Shown one piece after another: positions 42,670 through 54,959 of a stretch of DNA of 64,000 nt. The stretch's first letter is position 1. The number at the start of each line of letters is the position of its first letter. The stretch comes from Loripinus fragilis (lineage: Eukaryota > Mollusca > Bivalvia > Lucinida > Lucinidae), in the NCBI GenBank assembly GCA_964019695.1, contig CAXHUL010000257.1:1-64000 (forward strand), given 5' to 3'. A program made the translations under genes and the position numbers. Under the pieces are notes generated by a model that was not told the origin of the DNA, searched no databases, and was given only the letters and a program-made list of their open reading frames with translations.

Positions 42670-42995
42670 TGGATGGGGTATAATGATTAGTGAATAATGG
42701 CCCTTTTTTTATAATGAATAGTGAATTATGAGCCAAAAAAATAATGAATAGTGAATAATGAGCGCCTAAAAAATAATAAATAATCCTATTTTTTAATGAT
42801 TAGAAGAAAAAATTACTGAATAGTGAACAATGAGATTTTAATGAATAATGCTAAAAACTCATTTTGTCGCATCGCGGCCCCTTTTATTCTAATAAAATAA
42901 TTTTAATGATTATTTGTCTTATTTTAATGAATAACCCAAAAAATTTTATGATATGAATAATGGGCTAAATTTTTAATGAATAGTGAATACCAGAC
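42670..42995. repeat. Degenerate AT-rich minisatellite (AATGAATAGTGAATAATG)
   Basis: About ten variants of ATAATGAATAGTGAATAATG occur, with insertions between them. Confidence 0.7.
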
Positions 42996-43329
42996 CCCCC
43001 CATCCAGACCCTCTTTTATGCTTAAAATGAACAAAAAAGGATACCTCATTAGGGTTTTTTGTAAACTAGAAATCCATAAACACAGTGGACCCAGATGAAA
43101 TGCTGCATTACTATTTTGTGGCTAACGAACAAATTCCAGAGATAGAAATACATCATTTCTTGGTAATACCAACCTGTGAACCCTTAAAATATAACATGGA
43201 TTATCCCATATTTGTTCATTAATCTGTATGGGGAAATCCACAAGAATACAAAGGGTTAATGCCCCTTCACTTGATATATCAAGGAACGTACATCTTAAAA
43301 GATGATTTTTGACTCAAACTCTACCCAGG

Positions 43330-43690
43330 GGTTAAGGAAGTGTACTCTAATTTCTTTTTTTTATGTAGGCTTGGACCCATCATCTACTGTTTACCCCCAA
43401 AAATATAACAGGAACATCAGGCATACCCCAAAAATATTTAACATATAGCACCCCCCAAAAAATATTTCAATTCTGAACTTTGACCTTAAGAAAAAGTCCT
43501 AAAAAGTATATATATAATATAAATGACCCCCTCCCCCCCCCCCAAAAAAAAGCCCAGTTGTGATGACCCCAAAAAATGTCCACAATTTCATCATACCCCA
43601 AAAAATATTCTTTTCTGAAAACCCCCCAAAATACTGAAATTCAAATGTCTGAACCACAAAAATAGTCCCAGCCTAAGTTTACGTGAAAAT
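43330..43690. repeat. Foldback repeat block, diverged copy C (right part)
   Basis: Words such as ACCCCCAAAAATATAACAGG, AACATCAGGCATACC and CCAAAAAATATTTCAATTCT follow the order seen at 41,915-42,180. A SINE scrap follows at 43,810-43,858. Confidence 0.6.
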
Positions 43691-44045
43691 ACTAAAGTCT
43701 AGCCTCCACTTTGTATAAAGACCAGTATTTCTTTGAATAAAAATCATGTTATAGTCTGGCATCAATTCACTGTTTAATTTTTATATTAAGATAATTGATT
43801 CTTTTTTATTTGGTTTGATGCTTAACCTCCTAGTCAACTGCTATGGTCATGCCGGGATGCCAAATGAATTGAAATGACAGAAACTTATAACCGTTCATAT
43901 AATTTGTGTTAAGGTTTCTCAATTTCTTCTTAAACCAACTAAAATTTATTTTGAAACTCCAAAAGATTGGCATTGAGCCTATAACAGGCCTCCAGATTAG
44001 AGTGTGTTATGATTTTTTTCTCATTTCTCATTCAAATATATACTG

Positions 44046-44100
44046 TGAGTACTCAAAAGAACTGACTCAATGAAATGGCTCTTTTGAGCACCAAAAGCTC
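44046..44100. repeat. Palindromic hairpin repeat, copy 4 (diverged)
   Basis: ACTCAAAAGAACTGACTCAA...GGCTCTTTTGAGCACCAAAA retains the core of the hairpins at 3,370, 4,066 and 6,181. Confidence 0.55.
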
Positions 44101-44326
44101 ATATTCTAATGTTTAAACTATTAAATAAATAAAAAATAATTACAAAATTAAGTCAAACCATCAAAATCTAATCACCCCCCCTCCATACCAACAACAGGGA
44201 TACTACTGGCCCATATAAAGATGGGCTTTATAAATGGGCCTGTTTCCCATTCAAATTTAATGGTTTAATGAGCCCTTTAGAAAATTTAATGGGCTGAAGA
44301 GTGAAGAGTCCATTATATGCACCTTA

Positions 44327-45010
44327 TAGGCGCGTTGCTGAATTTCATATGAGGCTTATTTTTTGAGAAAACTTACCTCATCGTCATAAAGGATGAAACC
44401 GATCTCAAATCAAAACTAAATGCCTCTACTTTAATTTTGATTGGGTCGTACGTTCGAAAATTGGTAGCGTCATATCTAAAAAGGGGGAGATAACTCTATC
44501 ATTGCAAAAAAGGGAATTGTGAAGTACGAATTTCGAATCAATTTTTTGCAGTGTTAAAACATTATTTTTCTTAAATATTTTATTTTCTAAAATCAATTTA
44601 ACTTTTATTTATTTTTAAATCGAATTTGGCTCATTTTCTTCATTTGCAGATATAGCTAATGAGGGATAACTCTTACTACCCTATAAAATAGAACATTTCC
44701 CTTGATATCGTTTCTGATAATACCGTTATTTTTGGTAAAAATGCGTAAAACTTGATCAATTCGACGAAACATATAAATTTGCTATTCAAAAACATGATTA
44801 ACAGCATTCTGACATGCTTGGTGGCTCGGAAAATTGCTTGCAAAGTTGCTACCCCCGTGTGAAAAATACACTGTTTTCGTGCATTTCACCAATACACTTG
44901 ATATACTATTAGGCGCAGTCTCTGAATGCTTTTGAGAGAATTTACCTTATCGTCCTAAAGGATGAAACTAGTCTTCAATTGAAGATGAATGTCTACACTT
45001 AATTTTTTTG
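44327..45010 (+). repeat. Left inverted end of the 6.6-kb element
   Basis: Shared with 50,235-50,893 in inverse, including TTGGTAGCGTCATAT, GATAACTCTTACTACCCTAT and GTTGCTACCCCCGTGTG. Confidence 0.65.
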
Positions 45011-45710
45011 GGGGTCGCACACTCAGAGATTGGTAGCGCCATATTGAAAAAAAGGGAGATAACTTTATACTCGCAGAAAACAGAATCATGAAATACTAAT
45101 TTTAAAAGTATCAAGTATGGACTTATTTCTGAAGACAAAGGGTCTGACACATTTCTTAAAGGTAATTTGGTATGCTTAATCCGAAAACCAATGTTTGCAA
45201 GCTAAGAAATGACGTCTTATTGAGCTTATTTGCATGTTTTCAAGATGGCCGCCAAAATCATACAGAATCTTACATTGTTGTTGATTCATTGTTTAATGTA
45301 CCTCGGAATATTTGTGGGGGTTCTGTGTTGGTCTTTGTTTTATTATGCATCTATTTGTGCTCTTTCTATTTTTGTTAACACCTTGACGAGGAAGAGAATG
45401 ATAGTTGCATTGCTTTAATTGTCTTCCTGGTGTCTTGTGACAGTAAGTGTTCTGTTCTTCTTCCTCATGATGCCGTGGCTTGATCTGCAGTAGTGATTGT
45501 GTTTTTTCCTGTTTATACTCACTTACTTTTTGCGTATCTAGTGTCCAGCTATTGTAATGAATGTTTCATTCATAGCACTATTTTGGACTAGGTTCAAGCT
45601 TTTAAAGTGATAAACGAGAAATGAGTTTTGAGAATCAACAAGTAGCTTTGATTTAAGTGTCGTCATAATGTCCATTCTTCCTAGCAATACCCACAAAATG
45701 TGTTACACTA

Positions 45711-47009
45711 CGAGAGGTGATTCACCAGTTTTGAAACACTTTTGAATCGTTCGTTGTTAGCTAGCATCGCGTCTCAAAAGCACGAAATTTACACGTATTT
45801 ATCAATAAATGTATGTATTACATATAGGCGTCAGTTTTTGTGCGGATTGTAACATGAGTAGACCAAAAATTGGCATTATAGTGGAACGTTCCATTAGATG
45901 CCTTTTGAAGAGGAAAACGTCTTAAAGGAATATATAACGAGAGTTGACAGGTCATGAACATGACATTTCTATATCAACAATCCATTGAGTAAAGCACTCG
46001 ATATGTAAAACTCTCAGCGCTAGTAGGAATAAGCCAAAAACAGGGCCATACAGAAAGACTCCCCAAAAGTCAACAATTGCAGTTATTCGTTAAGTCGCCG
46101 TAATTATGAAGAAGGGTTTACCCACCCACAAAACGTGAAATGGCAACTCAACTAGGGGCGTCTCAGTCAACCTTTGACAGTATTATTAAAATTGCACTGC
46201 AGTCAAAACTTAAAAAATAGTGCAAAGTTTACCAGATGAATGCAGCTCAAGTTGACAAAATGGCGACCATGTTCGTGGCATATTTATAAACGTTTAAATT
46301 GTGAAAAATGAACAATATTTGTGACGACATATGAGACAATGTTTAACTTGGCTGGCAGCTATGGTCCTCGCCGAGTCTGCTACATCCGTAAAGGGCATGT
46401 TGATCCTTCAAAAGTCAAATGTGTTATGAGTGATTCGTTTGAATCAGGATTCTTGGCCTTGGCTGTAATTAGTTTCTAAAGCAAGACTGAGATCCGTATC
46501 ATCCATAAAAGGTCAAGGTCAATTCGTAATATCATATTAGCAAAGTTTTGAAACAATTCATTAATCTAATGTAGCAAGTATGTTTCCAAGTGACCTAATT
46601 AAGGACATGGTATTTCCCCAAGACAAGTCTTCGAGCCATACGTCAAAGCAGACGTTAACGTACATTTGTATAGGCGTTTTCAAAACGTGAACGTTGTTAC
46701 ACCTCGGGAGTGGAAGCATAAAGGTCCAGATGCTGCCCCGATTGATTTTGCTATCTGGGAATCCTTACAAGACGCTTTAAGAAGCAAAAGAAAACTACAC
46801 TTTAGCAAGTCTTAAACGAGCATTGTGAGACAAATGAAGAAAACTGGACCATTCCATTGTCAATAAGACACCAGGGTCATTACATAAGCAATGTAGAAGG
46901 AGCTACAACCTCCATGGATCACAGATTGGACACATTATGCATGAAAGTTTTATTATGTGAAATTTATAGATATAATAAAAGTGTTTCAAAACTGGTGAAT
47001 CACCTCTCG
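45711..47009 (+). mobile_element. Defective mariner-like DNA transposon
   Basis: The ends CGAGAGGTGATTCACCAGTT and AACTGGTGAATCACCTCTCG are exact inverse repeats, extending to TTGAAACACTTT. TA dinucleotides flank both sides (45,709-45,710 and 47,010-47,011). The length (1.3 kb) is normal for the family. Broken frames on the plus strand still show helix-turn-helix text around 46,040-46,190. A catalytic-core piece is visible at about 46,610-46,790: a QDKSSSHTSKQT segment, then GPDAAPIDFAIWESL, where PD..P.D marks the third catalytic Asp. Many stops and shifts make it dead. It inserted into the 6.6-kb element. Confidence 0.85.
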
Positions 47010-47039
47010 TATCTACATATCAAAAGAAAGGCATTTAAA

Positions 47040-47690
47040 TTCCTTAGCACCCAATGGTCGAATTAGACCAGCCTTGCGTCCTCAGGACAACTTCTCATGG
47101 GCGTCAAATTGTTTTGTGGGACCGCCTTCAATAGGTAAAAGTATTGCCCTCAAAATAAACCCATTTGAGCTGTGTGAAATTGTGTGGTTTCCATGGCAAC
47201 AAACAATGCACTTCAAAACAGTTGGGTATGTCCCTACAAATTACTTATATCTCAGCAGAAACGCACCCTGAAGTACTAACTCGATAAAAAACAAAAGTAA
47301 GACGTAGCAGCTTCATTCAGCGGTAAAGTATGCTAGTGAGCAAATTTGCATATTCATGAAAATTAATGAATACATCAGGAAATCATAAAAAAAATAAAAA
47401 GGTGTACCCACAAAGATACTTACAACTCAGCTGCGAATTATTTTAGGCAACCACTCTTAGTACCAAATACTGCCAAATCACTGCACTTTTACCAAATTGT
47501 CCATTTAACAAATTTTCTAACATTCTCACTCATAAATATTAATCAAAATATAAGAAATAAGAGAAAATCTTGGAAAAATTAAAGGGGTGTACTTACAAAA
47601 TTACGCATATGTCAGTTGCTAGTTATCCTATTCTCAAATTAAAGCCTAGAACTAAATTTTATCATTCTGTGTTCTTCTTTCTTTTTAATG
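47040..47690 (-). repeat. Satellite units in inverted orientation
   Basis: On the minus strand 47,290-47,680 reads like two diverged satellite monomers (TAATTTTGTAAGTACACCCC, TTTCTTATATTTTGATTAAT). A remnant lies at 47,220-47,280. The main array to the right runs the other way. Confidence 0.55.
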
Positions 47691-47699
47691 TTTTCTTAT

Positions 47700-49970
47700 A
47701 CATTCATGAGACAAGCAAATGAGATCATTTGTATATTCATCATAGGTCTCAACTTTTATTTGGTACCATGGTTGGTAGTCCAGGATATATGGCAGCTGAA
47801 ATATAGGTTATTTTGCAGGTCAAACCACTTTAGTTTTCTACTATTTTTGACTTATTCTTTTTATGTGTTCATTAATATTCGTGAATATAAAAATTAGATA
47901 TTTCGAATACCCATAGTCATAGGGTCACATACCTGTATCTCAACTATTGTTTGGTACCAAGTTTTGTAGTCTAGGATAGTAAGCAGCTGGTGTAGAGGTA
48001 ATTTGGAAGAGATACCACCTTAATTAATCTACCAATTTTGTCTTATTTCTAATGTTTAAATTAATATTTATGGGTATTCGAATTAGATCATTTGTATATT
48101 TAATCATTTTCATCAAATGCAAATGTCTCAACTTTTATTTAGTACCTAGTTTTGAAGCTAATCATAGTTAGCGGCTGACTTAGTGGTTATTTTGAGCGTA
48201 AATCACCTAATTTTTCTACAAATTTCCTCTTATTTCTTAAGTATTTATTAATAGTCATGAATATATTCAAATTAGATAATTTCTAAATTTAATCATTTTG
48301 GTCAAAATGCAATGTCTCAACTTGAATTTGGTACTAAGTTTTGCAGTCTACGATAGTTGGCAGTAGAAATATAGGTTATTTTGTAGCTATACCCCTTATT
48401 TTTTCTATCTATTTTATCTTATTTCTTATGCTTTCATTCATATTCATGAATATTTAAATCATAAAATTCGTATATTTTATCATTTTGACCAAATGGCTAT
48501 GTCTCAACTTTTATTTGATAGCAAGTTTTGTAAGATAGGATAATTATCAGCTAGCTTCATGTTAATTTTGTAGGTATACCACCTTATTTTTTTTACCAAT
48601 TTTGTCTTGTTTCTTATGTTTACATTAATATTCATGAATATTTAAATTAAATAATTCGTATATTTAATCATTTTAGTGAAACGAATATGTCTCAACTGTT
48701 ATTGGGTACCAATTTTTATAGTCTAGGATAGTTTTCAGCTGGAGTACATGTAATTTTGTAGGTATACCCCCTTAATATTTCTACCAATTTAGTCTTATTT
48801 CTTATGTTTACATTAATATTCATGAATATTTAAATTAGATAATTCGCAAATTTAATAATTTTGGTTAAATGGCAAAGTCTCAACTTTTATTTGGTACCAA
48901 ATTTTATAGTCTAGTCTAATAAACAGCAGACATATAGGACATTTTGTAGGTATACCACCTTCATTTTTCTACCAATTTTCCCTTATTTATACTTTTTACA
49001 TTAATATTCATGAATATTCAAATTAGATTCTTCGTATATTCTTATCATTTTGGTCAAAATACAATGCCTCAGCTTTAATTTGGTACCAAGTTTTATAGTC
49101 TACGATAGCTAGCAGTAGATATATAGGTAATTTTGAAAGTATAACACCTTAATTTTTCTACCAATTTTCTCTTGTCTCTTATGCTTTCATTAATATTCAT
49201 GAATATTTAAATCAGATAATTCATATATTTCATCATTTTGATCAAATGGCTATGTCTCATCTTTTATTTGGTACCAGGTTTTGTAAGATAGGATAGTTAG
49301 CAGCTAGCGTACTGGTAATTTTTAAAGTATACCACCTTTATTTTTCTACAAATTTTGTTTTGTCTTATGTTTACATTAATATTCTTGAATATTTAAATTA
49401 GATAATTCGCATATTTAATCATTTTAGTCAAATGGCAATGTCTCAACTTTTATTTGGTACCAAGTTTTGTAGTCTAGGCTAGTACGCAGCAGACATATAG
49501 GACATTTTGTAGGTATACCCCCTTAAGTTTTCAACCATTTTTTTCTTATTTCTTACGTTTACATTAATATTCATGAATATTTAAATGAGATAATTCGTAT
49601 ATTTAATCATTTTAGTCAAGTGGCTTTGTCTCAACTTTTATTGGGTACCAAATCTTGTAGGATAAGATATTTAGCAGCTGGTGAGTGGTAATTTTGTAGA
49701 TTTACCCCTTAATTTTTCGGCCAATTTTCTCTCATTTCGTATGTTTTCATTAATATTCATGAGTATGCAAATTAGATAATTCGCTAGCTATTCAGTTGGT
49801 CATTTTGCTAATGTCTCAACTTTAATTTGGTACCATGATTCTTAGTCTGGAATGATAAACAGCGACATATAGGTAATTTTGTAGGTGACACCCCTTAATT
49901 TATTCTACAATTTTTCTCATTACTTACGTTTTCATTAATATTCTTGAATATGCAAATTAGATAATATTAA
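47700..49970 (+). repeat. ~187-bp satellite, about twelve tandem monomers
   Basis: The phrase TGTCTCAACTTTTATTTGGT or variant recurs near 47,745, 47,940, 48,127, 48,315, 48,501, 48,690, 48,877, 49,068, 49,255, 49,441, 49,630 and 49,815. The spacing is 186-195 bp. Each monomer also has TTAATATTCATGAATATTTA. The monomers are diverged, so the array is old or not homogenised. Confidence 0.85.
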
Positions 49971-50234
49971 TATCAAATTAGAGCGTCATATTGCTGTTTC
50001 TGAAATTCTATTTTATCTATCTAAGAAAGAAAGACTAGACATTTCAAACAGATATTCTTTTGTGTGAGTAAAAGTAAAAAAAAAAAAGCAGAGAAGCAAT
50101 ATTTCAAGGAGGTACTTAACGACGCTCATCTATGCTGGTTTTACATTATTTCTAGTACCAGAGTTACTTCCCTATTTTATGAAATGACGATACTCGATTT
50201 TAACGTACAATCTTCACAAATTGATAGTACAGAT

Positions 50235-50893
50235 ATATTTATCTTTAAGTGAACCATGTGTCATCATTTAGGACGCTAATGTAAGTTTTCTCCAAAAGTA
50301 AATCTGCGAATGTCCTATGCTCGTATCAAGTGTATTAGAAAAATGCATTAAAACGCTGTTTTTCCACACAGGGGTGGCAACTTAAGAAGCAAATTTCTTG
50401 AGCCGTCAGGCATATCAGGATGCGGCAAATCGTGTTTTTGAAAAGCGAAAAGACAATTTTTTTTAGAAATTATGAAGTTTTGTGGGTTCTGATTAAATAT
50501 AAAGGTATTACAAGGAATAATATAGAGGAAAATATTAAATTTTATAGGGTAGTAAGAGTTATCCCCAAAAAAAACTATGTTTAGATTTATAAAAATCAAT
50601 AAAACTCATACAAATATAAATGACAGTAAACTTACTTTTAGAAAATAAAATAATTTGCGAAAAAGAATGTCTTTTTGTCAATACAAAATCAGTTTAAAAA
50701 CCGTTCTTTACGTTTTCGTTTTTTGCAAACATTGAGTTATCTCCCCATTTTTTAATATGATGCTACCAATTTTTGAGCGTACGACCCAATCAAAAATAAA
50801 ATAGAGTCATTCATCTTGAATTTAAGACATGTTTCATCCTTTATGACGATGAGGTAAGTTTTTTCGAAAATTTGAATTTCAGCAACGCGCCTA
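50235..50893 (-). repeat. Right inverted end of the 6.6-kb element
   Basis: It is the inverse of 44,327-45,010 at moderate identity. A minus frame at 50,348-50,599 lies in it and is not a gene. Confidence 0.65.
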
Positions 50894-51142
50894 TTACAGC
50901 AAAACAAGTGATATTTTTGAATAGCTTATCATATGGGGCCCACCAAAAATAAAAAAAATATTTATAGTTAACTGTAACAAGTCAAAAAAAGGTTCTGGCC
51001 CATCCCAGCATTATCCCTGCAACAATGTTCCTACATTGTATGCAAGTTTGGTCAAAATCTGGAAATTTCAAACTGTGACACCTTTTGTGCTTCATGAATG
51101 CATATCAATATGTGTAGAAGAATAATTCAAGTCAAATAGGTT

Positions 51143-54100
51143 TAGTCCGGCAGTATTCAGGCGAATTTTAAGGTGACCTGGAACTTGATTTTAAACTTTT
51201 TTTCTTTGTTGATTCTGGTAGTGCATACATTGTCCTTGAAAAATCCGAGTGATGCCACTCTGGCATCATTGAGCATTTCGATATATCAAAGATGGCGTCC
51301 AAGATGGAGGACAATTATAAGAGAAAAAATGTGTGATACGGAAAATAATGTCTCAAACCCATTTTCTTTCTTAAATTGTTGCTATGAAGTTGGAATCTAA
51401 CTGATGACACTAGCTTGTAGCCAAATAAAATAAGAATGCGGACAAGATGGCCGCCAAGATGGCCGTTTATCACAAAAAGTATTAGAAAATCTTCCCTGAG
51501 ACCGACAAATGCCAGGGATTTGCATGCAAAATGCTTATTTTACTGATTCTTGAATTACAGACACCATCCTTGTGATCCCAGTGATGCTATCACTCAGCAT
51601 CTGACATATTCAAGATGGCGTCCAAGATCGTAGCCAACAATTTTTTCAAACCCATGGGAGCGGCACCCTACATGTAGGCATAATGATGGATTTGTAACAG
51701 ACCAGATGCATTTACAAACACACATATCTGAATAAACAAACCTGCGTGTATAATAGATTTGCACTGTAAATGCAGGCATATCTGAGAATGGCACCAGGGC
51801 CCAAAATTACAATGCTTCCTTAAAATTAAGGAAGACTTAATTAAGTATTGATTAAAATAACGTTTCGAACTTATTAAAATCAAAATAGTTTCTTTTTTTT
51901 CTGTAGATCACAATGGTGTCTTTGGCCATACGTACTGCATCGGTCATGGCAATTTATTAAACATTTAATGTAACATTTTGAAATATCAAGACTTTGCTTA
52001 AGTCGTCCTTAACTTTAAGGAAGCATTGTAATTTTGGGCCCAGTTCAACAAACATGTCTGATGTGATGACACCTCCGTACAAGTAGCACCAGATTTTTAT
52101 CCATCCTTCTATCTGCACTCAACTAGTAAAAATGTCGGTTGCAGTGGCAACTGGCCAGCAGACATGGCCTATAGTGAGGCACCACACCAATGGGCATGGT
52201 TGATAATGAGGGACCACACCAGAATGCGTGGCCTATGGTTAGGCAACACACCAGAAGGCATGGCTGATAATGAGGCATCACACCAGAAGGCATGGCCTAT
52301 AGTGAGGCTTCACACCAGCAGGCACGGCTGATAGTGAGACACCATACACGCAGGTATGGCAAATAGAGATACACAACACCAGCAAGCATGCAGGAATGAG
52401 TGGTAAAAGATCGGCAGGCATACTGATTGAGTGGTAAAAGATCTGCAGGCATATTGATTAAGTGGCAACGGTCCAGCAAGCACCTATCTTGCACATCACT
52501 CAACCAGTAGGCATGTTTGAACAGCAGTGGTGTTTGCGGAAGTTACACTAGGCAGCTGCAGCGACATAGCAATGGAGTCTCACTGGACCAGCAGGCATGT
52601 ATCTTGCATTGACAACGTAGCAATAGTCTTGCCTACTAAAGTTTCACAGTTTAAGTTGGCATGTCTGATGGAGGGGCATCGATCGAGCAGCTTGTCTCTT
52701 TGATTTTCAAAGGAGACATGTCTGATTGAATGGTAACAAGTTCTCAGGCATATCTGTTGAAGTTTCATCGAACGGCATCCATGTATTGCCACCAGGCCAT
52801 CACATCAGACATTCTTACCAGCACACATGCAAATTATGTGGTACTGAAACAGCACACATGTATGCCTGTTGCCAAGACGCAGGATCTGCAGTCATGTATG
52901 TTTGTTACATCACACCAGCAATAATGTATGTTACAATTGCACCCGACTAACAGGAATGCTGGGTACTCATGCGTTTGATCAGTGTGCATGTCTGTTATAC
53001 TTGTACCAGACCAGCAACCCAGCCATTATTGCCACAGGGTCAGTAGACATCTTTACCATTTCCATGTTTGATTAAGTACACATGTCTGAAACCAAGACTC
53101 CAGGCCAGCAGTAATATATGTAACAGCTTCACGAGACTATCAGGCCTGTTGCATTACCCGTGTCTTTAAACTTTGCTCTGAAACAGCAGGCATGTTTGTG
53201 ACAGTTGCACCCAGCCATTTGGCACATCGAATACAAGCATGCATTTCTGTAAGATTTGCAAACACATTTGTAGTTGGAGGGCTGTGCCAGCAGGTATGTC
53301 TGTTACACTTGCCTCAGACCCGCAGTTATGTCTACTATGCTTGTACCCGGCCAATGGGCTATTAACCACAATTGCACCAGACCATAAGGCATGTATGTTA
53401 CAGTAGCACCTGACGAGCAGTCATGTCTTTATATGTTGCATACAATCAGCATGCATGCCTCTTACAGTTTCATCTTATCAGCATTCATGAATGTTATATT
53501 TGCACCCAGCCATCAGCCATGTCTGTAACAATTGCATCCGACCATTTGTCATGTCTTTAACAGTTGCACCTAACCAGCAGTCATGTCTGTTAAACTTGCA
53601 CCTACACGCATGCATGTCTGAAAAACTTGCACCGGACAAGTACTAGTATTCATATTTGTTATAGAAATATCCAACTATCTGTGATGTCTGTTGCACTTGC
53701 ACCAGACTAGTATAGTAGTAATGGTTGTTACAACTGCATTGGACCAACAGGCCTGTAATTTACAGTTTCTCCTAAGCAGCAGGAATGTCTTTGATGGTTA
53801 CACCCAACCAGCAGTCATGATGGTAATTAACATCTGTAGCATGCAGATATATCTCTTACTTGTAGGTTTGTTGATACACTGCACTCCATAAGTAAATAGT
53901 ATTTTCCCTCCTTTTTTTTTTGGTAATTTTATGTTTTAGCAATCCATCCGTAAACTACTTTCCAGCTGATTTTTTCTGCATATTGATTAAAAAAAGGTGT
54001 GTGCTTTGAGCAAGCCCGCTATCACAGAGTTTTCGGTGATATCGTTCGTTCAGCATACCCTGGCATTTATCACTTCATTATTTCTTGACAGAATGTTTGC

Positions 54101-54953
54101 CCAAAGTAGGATTTTTTATGAGAATAATATGATATTAAGGTTTGTATTATCAGATCCAGCCAAACGTAGTCTTGAAAGTAGTGCATGGCTTGATGGATAC
54201 GATTACCAGAACAAAGACACATAAAAAACATTACCATTATGAAAAAATAAGTCCGTTATTTTTTTAGTGCAGTGTATAATAAAAACCTATGTGATTCCAC
54301 AATATACATCCTGCTATTTCTGCCATCTTGGACGACATCTTGGATATTTTACAACGCTGAAAAACAACGACATCATGCCAGTCAAATTCTCCAAATGCAA
54401 TTACTGTTGAAAACTATCAGAAAAAAGGTTATTAACTGTGATTCTGATTTCAAGTGGGATTTTGCTTTAAAATGGCGGCCATGTTGGACACCATCGTAAA
54501 TAGTTCAACCTTCTGAATCAAACAATGTTTCATTTTAATCATTTAGACTCTAAAAACCGATACAAAGTCAACACTAAAATGCTTTTTATTGCATTTTTTG
54601 GTCAGATAAGTCTTAGGGGACTATATAAATGACGGCCATCTTGGGCGCCATCTTTAATATTACAACCTTCAGAATCGAATCAATGTTCCATTTTAATTGT
54701 CTGTATCATTTAGCCTCTAAACATCCATACAAAGTCAAAATTAGAGCTCTTTTTATCGAACCTGTTGGTCAGATAGGTGTTAGGAGCATAACTGGCGGCC
54801 ATCTTGGACGCCATCTTTATTTTTTTAAAACGCTCAATGATGCCAGAGTGGCATCAGTTGGATTCATCATGTACAATGTCTGAACAACAAGAATCCGTGA
54901 AGAAAAAAACTTTAAAATCAAGTTCCAGGTCATTCTTGTTTTCTACCGGACTA
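51143..54953. mobile_element. 3.8-kb element with long inverted ends and a central minisatellite
   Basis: The left end TAGTCCGGCAG...GGTGACCTGGAACTTGATTT is inverse to the right end, which closes at CTACCGGACTA. The arms are about 450 bp and share GATGCCACTCTGGCATCATT and AGATGGCGTCCAAGATGG. GTT stands outside both ends (51,140-51,142; 54,954-54,956), a possible 3-bp duplication. The arms contain several inverted sub-copies of the GATGGC/GCCATC unit. The interior is a degenerate minisatellite. No transposase is seen. Confidence 0.65.
52070..53890. repeat. Degenerate ~40-bp minisatellite
   Basis: Variants of CACCAGCAGGCATGTCTGTT follow one another for 1.8 kb, with units of about 38-50 bp. In the left third the unit is GGCATGGCTGATAATGAGGC. 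In the right two thirds it is CATGTCTGTTACAGTTGCAC. The 60-75-codon frames on both strands are products of the array. Confidence 0.75.
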
Positions 54954-54959
54954 GTTTGA

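Larger units (their letters stand above)
44327..50893. mobile_element. 6.6-kb element: long inverted ends, nested mariner, central satellite
   Basis: The ends are TAGGCGCGTTGCTGAA and its inverse, bordered on both sides by TTA (44,324-44,326 and 50,894-50,896), a possible 3-bp duplication as in PIF/Harbinger elements. The inverted ends are about 650-700 bp (44,327-45,010; 50,235-50,893) and diverged. Each end contains two direct copies of a unit around AACTTACCTCATCGTCATAA (44,370 and 44,945; inverse at 50,850 and 50,290). The interior has a dead mariner (45,711-47,009) and a ~187-bp satellite (47,700-49,970). No transposase of its own is visible. Family assignment rests only on the short duplication. 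Confidence 0.65.

Noticed and set aside
44968..45378. Coding frames between the left inverted arm and the mariner
   Set aside because: Both lie in or next to repeat arms and show no family resemblance.
47700..49970. CRISPR-like array
   Set aside because: The repeats are long, diverged and contiguous, without short exact repeats and unique spacers; the genome is eukaryotic.
52070..53890. Coding exons from the many short frames
   Set aside because: They arise in all frames of a degenerate minisatellite.
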